Assembly (NCBI RefSeq): GCF_014639875.1
Contig: NZ_BMGD01000001.1
Coordinates: 1-64,000, forward strand
Length of the DNA stretch: 64,000 nt
DNA from: Blastomonas aquatica
Lineage (GTDB): Bacteria; Pseudomonadota; Alphaproteobacteria; Sphingomonadales; Sphingomonadaceae
Direction: 5' to 3'
Positions 28,481-36,475 of the stretch are shown in pieces. Below the pieces are notes generated by a model, which was not told where the DNA came from, ran no database searches, and saw only the letters and a program-made list of their open reading frames with translations. Each line of letters opens with the position of its first letter. The first letter of the stretch is position 1. The position numbers were made by a program, and so were the translations under genes.

Positions 28481-29479
28481 TCATATCACACAGAAGCCCT
28501 GCCAGAAGGGGTCTTTGTCATCGATCCAGATGGTGTTGAATCCGGTGGCGATCGCCGAGCCCTCGATCGAGGGAATGATCGCAGGATGCCCGCCCAGATC
28601 GATCCGTTCTTCCACGCGGCCGATGAAGCGGCTGCCGATATAGCTTTCGTGGACGAAGCTCTCGCCCACCTGCAAGCGCCCGGTGTGCGCCAGATGCGCC
28701 AGCCGTGCGGACGTTCCCGTGCCGCAGGGAGAGCGGTCGATCGCGCGCTCGCCGTAGAAGACCGCGTTGCGCCCGTCGACACCCGCGGCCTTGGGCACAT
28801 CGGCCCAGAGCACGTGGCTGACACCGCGGATGCGGTCGTCGAGCGGGTGCACCGGCTCTATCTGCTCGCGCAGCAGCGCGCGGATCGTCCGCGACAGCTC
28901 GACCAACCGCGCCGCGCCCAGTGCGTCGAGCCCCGGATAGCCCGGCTGCGGCTCGATGATCGCGTAGAAATTGCCGCCATAGGCGATATCGATGCTGAGC
29001 GGTCCCAGGCCTGGCACGTCGATCTCTACGCCCTGCGCCGAGACGAACGAGGCAACGTTGCGGATTCGCACCGATGTCACCCGGTCGCCCTCGCGCTCGT
29101 AATCTATGGCGATTTCGCCTGCGGGTACTTCGACCTTCAAATGTCCGGGGACCTGCGGCTGGATCAAGCCATGCTCGAGCCCGAAGGTGATGATGCCGAT
29201 CGTGCCATGGCCACACATCGGCAAACAGCCCGATGTCTCGATGAACAATATGCCGATATCGTTTTCGGGTCTGGTCGGCGGATACAGGAACCCGCCCGAC
29301 ATCATGTCGTGCCCGCGCGGCTCGAAGCACAGTCCGGTGCGGATCCAGTCGAACCGCTCGATGAAATCGATCCGCCGCTCGGCCATCGAAGACCCGCGCA
29401 CCAGAGGCGCGCCGCCGACCACGAGGCGCACCGGATTGCCCGCCGTGTGCCCGTCGATGCAGAAGAAAGTGTGGCGCAT
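28481..29479 (-). CDS. 4-hydroxyproline 2-epimerase
   Basis: A 332-residue member of the proline racemase family. The two catalytic cysteines are both present: Cys89 in LPMCGHGTIG and Cys252 in DRSPCGTGTSARLA. The Cys/Cys pair distinguishes epimerases and racemases from trans-3-hydroxyproline dehydratases, which have threonine at the second site. HTAGNPVRLV is the N-terminal signature, and GHDMMSGGFLYPP with DIGILFIETSG agree with hydroxyproline epimerases. It converts trans-4-hydroxy-L-proline to cis-4-hydroxy-D-proline, the first step of the pathway. The deaminase gene ends 16 bp upstream. Confidence 0.93.
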   Translation of the reverse strand: MRHTFFCIDGHTAGNPVRLVVGGAPLVRGSSMAERRIDFIERFDWIRTGLCFEPRGHDMMSGGFLYPPTRPENDIGILFIETSGCLPMCGHGTIGIITFGLEHGLIQPQVPGHLKVEVPAGEIAIDYEREGDRVTSVRIRNVASFVSAQGVEIDVPGLGPLSIDIAYGGNFYAIIEPQPGYPGLDALGAARLVELSRTIRALLREQIEPVHPLDDRIRGVSHVLWADVPKAAGVDGRNAVFYGERAIDRSPCGTGTSARLAHLAHTGRLQVGESFVHESYIGSRFIGRVEERIDLGGHPAIIPSIEGSAIATGFNTIWIDDKDPFWQGFCVI

Positions 29480-29495
29480 CAGCGGGAGCGCGCCG

Positions 29496-30425
29496 TCAGG
29501 CCGCGTCGGCGATGTCAGTCAGCGGCCGGGTGGCGGCGCATGCTTCCACCCATGCAATGACATCGGCGCGGCGCTGGCCCGACAGCGGCATGCGCGGCAT
29601 CCGCACTCGCTCCGATCCGCGCCCCATGATCTGCTCGGCCAGCTTGATCGACTGGACCAGGTCATGCTCGGCGTCGAGGTGGAGCAGCGGCATGAACCAG
29701 CGATAGATCCGCAGCGCCTCGGCATAATCGCCGCGCCGCTGCGCCGCGACTAGCGCCACCGATTCCTGCGGAAACGCGCTGGTCAGCCCCGAAACCCAGC
29801 CCGACGCGCCCAGCATCAGGCCTTCCAGCGCGACATCGTCGAGCCCGGCCATCAAGGTGTAGCGATCGCCGAACTGGTTATACAGATCGGTGAAGCGGCG
29901 CGGATCGGGCGCGCTTTCCTTGATTGCGACGATGTTGGGCACCTCCTCGAGCCGCGCCAGCGTGTCGAAATCGACGTTGACGCGATAGGCCGGCGGGTTG
30001 TTGTAGAGCATGATGGGCAGGCTGGTCGCCTCTGCCACCGTGCGGAAATGGGTGTAGAGCTCGTTGAGATTGGGCACATAGACCATCGCAGGCAGCAGCA
30101 TCAGCGCGTCGATGCCGATCGCTTCGGCAGCTTGCGCATATCTGATTGCGCGGTCGGTGGTGAATTCGGATACCCCTGCGACCAGCGGCACCCGGTTGCC
30201 CACCGCCTCGACCGCGCCTTTCAGCACCGCGAGCTTCTCATCAGCCTCGAGCGAGTTGTTCTCGCCGCAGGTGCCCAGGACGATCAGGCCATCGACGCCA
30301 TCGTCGACCAGAGCCGTCTGCACCCGCTGGGTAGCATCGTGATCGATCGCAAGCGATTCGGTGAACTGGGTTGTGGCGGCGGGATAGACACCCTGCCACA
30401 GTGTCTTGGTTGCAGTGCTGGTCAC
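29496..30425 (-). CDS. DHDPS-like 1-pyrroline-4-hydroxy-2-carboxylate deaminase
   Basis: A 309-residue DapA-superfamily TIM barrel. GTCGENNSLEADEK replaces the GTTGE phosphate-like loop of true DHDPS. Tyr141 (MLYNNPP) and the Schiff-base lysine Lys169 (NIVAIKES) are present. In other bacteria this subgroup deaminates 1-pyrroline-4-hydroxy-2-carboxylate to 2-oxoglutarate semialdehyde. The neighbours before and after it in the pathway support that over a lysine role. It is first in the leftward operon. Confidence 0.9.
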   Translation of the reverse strand: MTSTATKTLWQGVYPAATTQFTESLAIDHDATQRVQTALVDDGVDGLIVLGTCGENNSLEADEKLAVLKGAVEAVGNRVPLVAGVSEFTTDRAIRYAQAAEAIGIDALMLLPAMVYVPNLNELYTHFRTVAEATSLPIMLYNNPPAYRVNVDFDTLARLEEVPNIVAIKESAPDPRRFTDLYNQFGDRYTLMAGLDDVALEGLMLGASGWVSGLTSAFPQESVALVAAQRRGDYAEALRIYRWFMPLLHLDAEHDLVQSIKLAEQIMGRGSERVRMPRMPLSGQRRADVIAWVEACAATRPLTDIADAA

Positions 30426-30447
30426 ACGAAAACTCCGGTTGCGGTCA

Positions 30448-30463
30448 ATATCGTATACCGTAT
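30448..30463. promoter_or_regulatory. GTATAC-centred palindrome, candidate GntR operator
   Basis: The 55-bp divergent promoter region contains atatcgtataccgtat, a palindrome of the form ATA-NN-GTATAC-NN-TAT. FadR-type GntR regulators commonly bind short palindromes with such a core. One site here could control both operons. A second partial TATAC/GTATA follows immediately to the right. Confidence 0.5.
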
Positions 30464-30480
30464 ATCATTTGGCTCACAAG

Positions 30481-31749
30481 ATGAAAAACGGCTCATCCTC
30501 TTCTGCTCAGACCGCACTGGTGATCGGCGGGGGCCTTGTCGGCCTCTCGTGTGCGCTGCACCTGCAACGTTCGGGGTTGAGTGTGACAGTGTTGGAGCCG
30601 CAAGAAAAGCCGCAAGGCGCATCCTGGGGCAACGCGGGCCATATCGCGGTCGAGCAGGTTCAGCCGCTCGCCTCTCGGGCGATGATCGCAGGTGCGCTCG
30701 GCCGGTTGTATCCGCATGGCGCGCTGGCGCTGCCAGTCAGCCAGATCGGCAGCTGGGGCCCGTTTGCGCTCAAGCTGCTGCGCGCGAGTGCCCCTGCCCG
30801 TTTTGTCGCGGGGACGACGGCACTGTCCGCGCTGCTGGCCCAGGCCATGCCCGCGTGGCAGCGGGTGTGCGACCTGACCGGTACAGCGTTGCTGTTGCGG
30901 CAGGACGGACACTTCGTCGCATGGGAAAGCGAGGCCACCGCCGCCAAGGGCCGTGCGCACTGGCTGTCGACCGACATCGGGACCGCCACTGTTCGCGATG
31001 CGACCTATGATGAACTGGCCGCGATCCGCGCACTTGCCCCCAAAAGCGGGATCGCCGGCGCGGTGCGCTTTGGCGGATCAGGGCAGATCACCGACCTTGG
31101 CGCGCTTGCCCAAGCGATGCGCCAGGGTCTGTTGGATGCAGGCGGCACGGTTCGCCATGCGAAGATCGAAGGCCTGCACATCGAGGGCGGCGCGGCATTC
31201 GGCAGGGTCGGCAGCGAGCGGCTTACCGCGGACCACATCGTATTGAGCGCAGGCGCGGCGTCGGCAGACCTTTTGCGCCCGATGGGAGCACGCATCCCGC
31301 TGATCGCCGAGCGCGGCTATCACATCCAGTCGCCGGATAGTCGTTGGCCCGAAGATATGCCCCCCGTGGCGTTCGAGGACCGATCGATGATCGTCACCCG
31401 CTTTGCAGGTGGCCTGCGCGCAGCAAGCTTCATCGAGTTTTCCGCGCACGATGCGCCGCCCGATCCGGGCAAATGGCGCAAGTTGCGCGCGCATGTCGCA
31501 GCGCTTGGCCTGCCATTCGAGGCACCGGCAAGCGAATGGATCGGCGCGCGGCCCACCCTGCCCGATTACCTTCCTGCGATCGGACGCAGCAGACGCGCGG
31601 CCAATCTGCTATACGCGTTTGGACATCAGCATCTGGGGATGACATTGGCGGCAGTCACCGGCGAGGCGATTGCCGCGCTCGCCACAGGCAGGCCACCCGT
31701 GGCCGATCTCACCCCCTTCGACCCGGCACGATTTGGAGACACGACATGA
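30481..31749 (+). CDS. FAD-dependent D-amino acid oxidase/dehydrogenase (cis-4-hydroxy-D-proline)
   Basis: 422 residues. The N-terminus TALVIGGGLVGLSCALHLQR is a Rossmann FAD site, followed by EKPQGASWGNAGHIAVEQVQ, the DadA-like pattern. The end has YAFGHQHLGMTLAAVTGEAI, also DadA-like. It should oxidise cis-4-hydroxy-D-proline to 1-pyrroline-4-hydroxy-2-carboxylate. The start at 30481 is preferred; the frame from 30406 runs back through the operator. It opens the rightward operon, and its stop overlaps the peptidase start (ATGA). Confidence 0.92.
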   Translation: MKNGSSSSAQTALVIGGGLVGLSCALHLQRSGLSVTVLEPQEKPQGASWGNAGHIAVEQVQPLASRAMIAGALGRLYPHGALALPVSQIGSWGPFALKLLRASAPARFVAGTTALSALLAQAMPAWQRVCDLTGTALLLRQDGHFVAWESEATAAKGRAHWLSTDIGTATVRDATYDELAAIRALAPKSGIAGAVRFGGSGQITDLGALAQAMRQGLLDAGGTVRHAKIEGLHIEGGAAFGRVGSERLTADHIVLSAGAASADLLRPMGARIPLIAERGYHIQSPDSRWPEDMPPVAFEDRSMIVTRFAGGLRAASFIEFSAHDAPPDPGKWRKLRAHVAALGLPFEAPASEWIGARPTLPDYLPAIGRSRRAANLLYAFGHQHLGMTLAAVTGEAIAALATGRPPVADLTPFDPARFGDTT

Positions 31750-32948
31750 CAGGCATTGGCGGATCGAACCCCGCGCAGCAATTGGCCGCGATCACTCCCT
31801 GGACCGACATCGCCGCGCCGATCAGCACCGACGAACGTCTGGCGCGGATCGAAAAGGCGCGGCAGCTGACCCGCGACAGTGGCGCCGATGCGCTGATCAT
31901 CGGTGCCGGCACATCGCTGCGCTATTTCGCGGGCGTACCATGGGGGGCGACCGAGCGGCTGGTGGCGCTGCTGATCCCGGTGACCGGCGACCCGGTGCTC
32001 ATCGCGCCGTATTTCGAGCTGGGCTCGCTCGAGGCCGAAATGCAGATCAAGGCGGAATTCCGGCTGTGGCAGGAGGATCAATCGCCCACCGCGCTGGTCG
32101 CCGATGCGTGCAAGGCGCGGGGCGCAACCACGCTCGCGATCGACCCGGCGCTGCCCTTCCTGTTCGTCGATCGGATTGCCCTTGATGCGCCCGGCCTTGC
32201 GCTGGTCAGCGGTGCAGCTGCGGTCGATGGCTGCCGGATGACTAAGTCGCCTGCTGAAATCGCGCTGATGCAGCAGGCCAAATCGATGACGCTCGAGGTC
32301 CACCGCCGCGCCGCGCTGACGCTGCGCGAAGGTATGCGCGCCAGCGAAGTGATCCGCTTCATCGACCAGGCGCACCGCGCGATCAATGGCGGCGGCGCGG
32401 GCAGCACCTTCTGCATGGTCCAGTTCGGTCACGGCACCGCGTTTCCACATGGCGTCCCCGGTGACCCCGAACTGCGCGAGGGCGACATGGTGCTGATCGA
32501 CACCGGAACCACGGTGCAGGGCTATCACTCGGATATCACTCGCAGCTATGTCTTTGGCACGCCCAACGACGAGCAACGTCGGATCTGGGACCTCGAAAAG
32601 GCAGCACAGGCCGCAGCCTTTGCTGCCGCGCAGCCCGGTCGCCCGTGCGAAACCGTCGATCAGGCTGCCCGTGATGCCCTCGAAGCCGCAGGCCTCGGCC
32701 CGGATTATGCCCTTCCCGGCCTGCCGCATCGCACCGGGCATGGCATCGGCCTGTCGATCCACGAGCCTTGCTATCTAGTGCGTGGTGACACGACCCCGCT
32801 TGCCACAGGAATGTGCTTCTCCAACGAACCGATGATCGTCATTCCCGACCGCTTCGGCGTACGGTTGGAGGACCACTTCTACATGGCCGAACACGGCCCC
32901 CGCTGGTTCACCCAGCCGCAGGTCGCGATCGACGCGCCTTTTGGGTAA
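31746..32948 (+). CDS. M24B metallopeptidase, Xaa-Pro aminopeptidase/prolidase type
   Basis: 400 residues. The pita-bread domain keeps all five metal ligands: Asp252 (LIDTGTT), Asp263 (HSDITRSY), His332 (RTGHGIGLSIHE), Glu361 (FSNEPMI) and Glu375 (RLEDHFYM). The N-terminal creatinase-like domain contains TSLRYFAGVPWGATER. It has no signal peptide, so it acts in the cytoplasm, cleaving Xaa-Pro or Xaa-hydroxyproline bonds. Overlap with the oxidase gene ties it to hydroxyproline use, presumably by freeing hydroxyproline from imported peptides. Confidence 0.92.
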   Translation: MTGIGGSNPAQQLAAITPWTDIAAPISTDERLARIEKARQLTRDSGADALIIGAGTSLRYFAGVPWGATERLVALLIPVTGDPVLIAPYFELGSLEAEMQIKAEFRLWQEDQSPTALVADACKARGATTLAIDPALPFLFVDRIALDAPGLALVSGAAAVDGCRMTKSPAEIALMQQAKSMTLEVHRRAALTLREGMRASEVIRFIDQAHRAINGGGAGSTFCMVQFGHGTAFPHGVPGDPELREGDMVLIDTGTTVQGYHSDITRSYVFGTPNDEQRRIWDLEKAAQAAAFAAAQPGRPCETVDQAARDALEAAGLGPDYALPGLPHRTGHGIGLSIHEPCYLVRGDTTPLATGMCFSNEPMIVIPDRFGVRLEDHFYMAEHGPRWFTQPQVAIDAPFG

Positions 32949-33005
32949 GCGGGCTTTTGGACTATCGCCGTTGGAGCAGGCGCGCGACGGTGATAGGCCA
33001 TCGCG

Positions 33006-34349
33006 ATGATCATCTCAGTCAACCCCTCAGAACCGCTCACCACATCGCCGCCTCCACGCAAGGCCTGGTATGCCCAGCTTTACCTGCAGGTGCTTGTCGC
33101 AATCATCGCAGGCGTGGCCTTGGGGCATTTCGTGCCCGAGACCGGCGCGGCGATGAAGCCCTTTGGCGATGTGTTCATCAAGCTCGTCAAGATGGTCATC
33201 GCGCCGGTGATCTTCCTGACCATCGTCACCGGGATTGCGGGGATGCGCGATCTCGCCAGCGTCGGCCGCGTGGCGGGCAAGGCGTTTGCCTATTTCCTGT
33301 TCTTTTCGACGCTCGCCCTGTTCATTGGGATGATCGTCGCCAATGTCGTGCGCCCGGGGGATGGCCTGAACATCGACCCTGCCACACTCGACACCAGCAA
33401 GGTCGAGGAATTTGCGGCCAAGGCGCAGGACACCAGCATTACCGGGTTTCTGACATCGATCGTTCCCGATACCTTCCTGTCTTCGCTCAGCGAGGGCAAC
33501 CTGCTCCAGGTGCTGTTTGTCTCGATCCTGTTCGGCGTCTCGCTGGCGATGATCGGCGAAAAGGGCGCGCGATTGCTCGATCTGCTCGAAGAGGCCTCGA
33601 CCGCGTTCTTCAAGCTGGTCGGCATCGTGATGAAGGCCGCGCCCATCGGCGCATTCGGCGCGATGGCGTTCACCATCGGCGAGTATGGCATCGGCACGCT
33701 CGCCAATCTCGCCGCACTGGTCGCGACCTTCTATGCAACCTCATTGTTGTTCGTGCTGGTGGTGCTGGGTGCTGTCGCGCGGTTCTGCGGTTTTTCGATT
33801 CTCAAGCTGATCAGCTATCTCAAGGCCGAATTGCTGCTGGTGCTGGGCACGTCGTCCTCCGAAAGCGCATTGCCCTCGCTGATCGAGAAGATGGAGCGCG
33901 CCGGATGCCCCAAGACGGTCGTGGGCCTTGTCGTTCCCACCGGCTATAGCTTCAACCTGGATGGCACCAACATCTACATGACGCTGGCGGCGCTGTTCAT
34001 CGCACAGGCGTGCAATGTCGAGTTGTCGCTCGGCGAGCAATTGCTGTTGCTGGGCGTGGCGATGATCTCGTCCAAGGGCGCGGCGGGCGTGACCGGCGCG
34101 GGCTTCATCACGCTGGCCGCGACGCTGTCGATCGTGCCTGCGGTACCGGTGGCGGGAATGGCGCTGATCCTGGGGATCGACCGGTTCATGTCCGAATGCC
34201 GCAGCCTGACCAACTTCATCGGCAATGCGGTGGCGACGGTGGTGGTATCGAAATGGGAAGGACGGCTCGACAAGGAGCAGTTCGATGCGGCGCTTGCAGG
34301 TCTGCTGCCTCGTGTCGAGGACCTGCCCGAAGGGGCGGTCGATCCCTAA
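33006..34349 (+). CDS. Dicarboxylate/amino acid:cation symporter (DctA/GltP family)
   Basis: 447 residues. [20 protein letters not shown], the serine-rich re-entrant loop [17 protein letters not shown] and the transport core [20 protein letters not shown] are the DAACS/DctA signatures. The family imports C4-dicarboxylates, 2-oxoglutarate or glutamate. A short stem (ctatcgccgt/acggtgatag at about 32962-32993) lies between it and the peptidase gene, which ends 57 bp upstream. Its place at the end of the hydroxyproline operon suggests a linked carbon source, but the substrate is an inference. The stop codon begins a tandem repeat. Confidence 0.92.
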   Translation: MIISVNPSEPLTTSPPPRKAWYAQLYLQVLVAIIAGVALGHFVPETGAAMKPFGDVFIKLVKMVIAPVIFLTIVTGIAGMRDLASVGRVAGKAFAYFLFFSTLALFIGMIVANVVRPGDGLNIDPATLDTSKVEEFAAKAQDTSITGFLTSIVPDTFLSSLSEGNLLQVLFVSILFGVSLAMIGEKGARLLDLLEEASTAFFKLVGIVMKAAPIGAFGAMAFTIGEYGIGTLANLAALVATFYATSLLFVLVVLGAVARFCGFSILKLISYLKAELLLVLGTSSSESALPSLIEKMERAGCPKTVVGLVVPTGYSFNLDGTNIYMTLAALFIAQACNVELSLGEQLLLLGVAMISSKGAAGVTGAGFITLAATLSIVPAVPVAGMALILGIDRFMSECRSLTNFIGNAVATVVVSKWEGRLDKEQFDAALAGLLPRVEDLPEGAVDP

Positions 34350-34438
34350 GCGTTTGGCCCTAAGCGTTTGGCCCTAAGCGTTTGGCCCTAAGCGTTTGGC
34401 CTTAAGCGTCTGGCCCTAAGCCTTTGGCCTTAAGCCTT
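34347..34438. repeat. 14-bp tandem repeat, about 6.5 units, between convergent stops
   Basis: The unit taagcgtttggccc starts at 34347, 34361, 34375, 34389, 34403, 34417 and (partial) 34431. The last three units have base changes. The first TAA is the stop of the symporter gene. The stop of the convergent GntR gene (34432-34430) lies in the last units. The array thus spans exactly the space between the two genes. Confidence 0.9.
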
Positions 34439-34777
34439 TTCGTCAGCCAGCAAGGTGGCTGGTGACAGGCCGATGCGCTGCATCTGCCGCAGCACCGGGG
34501 GCCAGATGTGCTCGAGGAAATCGTCACGCTCCATGGTGCGCAGTTTCTCGGTCGCGCCATCGGCGACATACATGCCGACCCCGCGCTGCACTTCGACCAG
34601 ACCCTGGTCCTGAAACATCTGATAGGCCTTAGCGACGGTCAGCGGGTTGGCCTGCTGCTCGGCGGCGAACGCGCGAACCGAAGGAAGCATGTCGCCCTCC
34701 GCATAAACGCCATCAAGGATCGATGCTGCAATGATATCGCGCAACTTGAGATATACGGGTTTGCTGTTGTCTGCCAT
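34430..34777 (-). CDS. GntR family regulator, YtrA type
   Basis: 115 residues. A GntR winged helix (KLRDIIAASILDGVYAEGDM, LPSVRAFAAEQQANPLTVAK, AYQMFQDQGLVEVQRGVGMY) is followed by a short two-helix tail. This is the YtrA subfamily, which lacks a large effector domain. Such genes usually sit beside ABC transporter operons they repress; here no ABC genes adjoin, so the target is unknown. The start is the second of two adjacent ATG codons. Confidence 0.9.
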   Translation of the reverse strand: MADNSKPVYLKLRDIIAASILDGVYAEGDMLPSVRAFAAEQQANPLTVAKAYQMFQDQGLVEVQRGVGMYVADGATEKLRTMERDDFLEHIWPPVLRQMQRIGLSPATLLADEKA

Positions 34778-34864
34778 CACTGCCTCACTGCCATAATACA
34801 GCGTGTCAGGTCAAGCGCATTCGCCCGGGGGTAACATCAGCGAACAGATGCCGATGGATCAGGC

Positions 34865-35551
34865 TCAAACACCGCTCACCGCATCGCCCACGTTGATGCG
34901 CTGACCGTCAGTGATGATGACGATATCGCCCAGCTTGACCTGATCGAACAGCTTCTGGGCGAATGCGGTCGGAACCCCGATGCAGCCGCGCGTGCCATAG
35001 CCCCATTCGACATCGCTACCGTGCACCGCCACGCCATCATTTGTCAGCCGCAGCATGAATGGCATCGGCGCATCATAGAGGTTCGAGACGTGATCGGCGT
35101 TCTTTTGCGTGATCGGGAACGCGCCCAGCGGCGTCGGCTTTTCCGGCGTGCCATACAGGATCACCGCAACGCCGATCTCGTGTCCGTCGCGGAACACCGA
35201 GAGCGTCTGCGCTTCCAGATCGACCGTGATCAGCATCGGTCCGGTGGCGGGCGCGCGGCTTTCGTCCCAGTAATAATTGCCATGGCCCAGCGGACCATCG
35301 ATGGTCATCACGCTTTTGATCGGATAGCCGATCTGTTCGGGGCTGGTCGCCGCAGCCTCTGCCTTGGTCAGCGTGCGGGTTTCGGGTACCTGCCCTTCAG
35401 CGCCATCGGCACCGGGGATCGCAGCCACGCTGGCGGGCTTGATCGCCGCATCACTCGGCGCGCTGGTAACCACGGCGGTGACCAGCAATGCGGCCGATGC
35501 CAGCATCCCGGCGCCTGCGAGGTGCCTTGCCTTGGGCCAGTATGCTGCCAT
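34865..35551 (-). CDS. L,D-transpeptidase (YkuD) family protein
   Basis: About 228 residues. An N-terminal membrane anchor or signal (AGAGMLASAALLVTAVVTSA) is followed by a YkuD domain. TVDLEAQTLSVFRDGHEI opens it, and GVAVHGSDVEWGYGTRGCIG has the catalytic histidine and cysteine, with threonine where serine is usual (TRGC for S-x-GC). PTPLGAFPITQK is the typical substrate-site strand. It likely crosslinks or modifies peptidoglycan in the periplasm. The ATG at 35551 is preferred to the ATG at 35614, which would add a non-signal extension. Confidence 0.88.
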   Translation of the reverse strand: MAAYWPKARHLAGAGMLASAALLVTAVVTSAPSDAAIKPASVAAIPGADGAEGQVPETRTLTKAEAAATSPEQIGYPIKSVMTIDGPLGHGNYYWDESRAPATGPMLITVDLEAQTLSVFRDGHEIGVAVILYGTPEKPTPLGAFPITQKNADHVSNLYDAPMPFMLRLTNDGVAVHGSDVEWGYGTRGCIGVPTAFAQKLFDQVKLGDIVIITDGQRINVGDAVSGV

Positions 35552-35867
35552 GGTCGCGTCCTTCGTCGATGCCGATTCACCGCAGGGGTGCGGCGTTGAA
35601 ATGATCCTACGCACGAAGGCCCCGAATCGCCAGCGCCCGCTTGGGCCCGTCCCCTGGCGGGACGGTGCAGGCCCGGCGGGTTAACGCGGCAGATGGCGCC
35701 ATTGCCCATGCCGCGCGGGTGCTGCGCCGGGCGACATAATTCTTGCCAATGCACGTGCACACGCTTATATGGCGATCCATCCCGACATGGTTGTTGAAGC
35801 TTGACGGGCTGGCGCCGCTGGGGGCCGGCACCACACCGCTTTTGCCGCCAGAACGATATTTGTACCC
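35552..35867. other. Intergenic region upstream of rimP
   Basis: 316 bp without a convincing gene, between the divergently transcribed L,D-transpeptidase and rimP. It contains a GC-rich stem around cccgtcccctggcgggacgg (35648-35667), the palindrome tgcacgtgca (35752-35761) and presumably the promoter of the nusA operon. I see no tRNA; many alphaproteobacterial nusA operons have nothing further here. Confidence 0.5.
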
Positions 35868-36473
35868 GTGCCAGCAATTTGTGAGACCTCGCTTTTGACC
35901 GACCTTCCTGCCGTGTCTGCCCTGATCGAACCCGAAGCCAACGCGCTCGGCTTTGATCTTGTGCGCGTGCATCTGTTTGGTGCGGGCGACGAGCGGACAC
36001 TGCAAATCATGGCCGAACGGCCCGACACCGGCCAGCTCAACATCGACGATTGCGCCAGCCTGTCGCGCCGCATCTCCGAAGTGTTCGATGCGCTCGAAGA
36101 AGCCGGCAAGGACCCGGTCCCCGGTTCCTACCGGCTCGAGGTCAGCTCGCCCGGCATCGACCGCCCTCTGACCCGGCTCAAGGATTTCGGCAACTGGCTG
36201 GGGCATGAAGCACGGCTGGTGCTGCATGAACCCGCGCTGGGCCGCAAGCAACTCACCGGCGATCTGCTGAGCCTCGAAGGCGATCAGATCACCGTGCAGG
36301 ACAAGAAGACCGGCGCGGTCACCGTGCCGCATTCGAATGTCATCAGCGCCAAATTGATGCTGACCAACAAATTGATTGCCGCGACCCGCCCGCTCGATAC
36401 CAGCGGCGCGGATGACATCGAAGAATTCGACGAAACCCCGGAAACTGAATCTCTCGAAGAACAGGAAGACTGA
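35868..36473 (+). CDS. rimP: Ribosome maturation factor RimP
   Basis: About 201 residues. LIEPEANALGFDLVRVHLFG, DDCASLSRRISEVFDALEEA and YRLEVSSPGIDRPLTRLKDF are the RimP N-terminal domain. An Sm-like C-terminal domain follows, with an acidic tail. It binds the 30S subunit during assembly. The start is uncertain: GTG at 35868, or TTG at 35895 giving a start close to the family norm. nusA starts 2 bp after its stop. Confidence 0.93.
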   Translation: MPAICETSLLTDLPAVSALIEPEANALGFDLVRVHLFGAGDERTLQIMAERPDTGQLNIDDCASLSRRISEVFDALEEAGKDPVPGSYRLEVSSPGIDRPLTRLKDFGNWLGHEARLVLHEPALGRKQLTGDLLSLEGDQITVQDKKTGAVTVPHSNVISAKLMLTNKLIAATRPLDTSGADDIEEFDETPETESLEEQED

Positions 36474-36475
36474 TC

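Noticed and set aside
34347-34438. Tandem repeat as a CRISPR array
   Set aside because: The units are contiguous 14-mers without spacers, and no cas genes are near.
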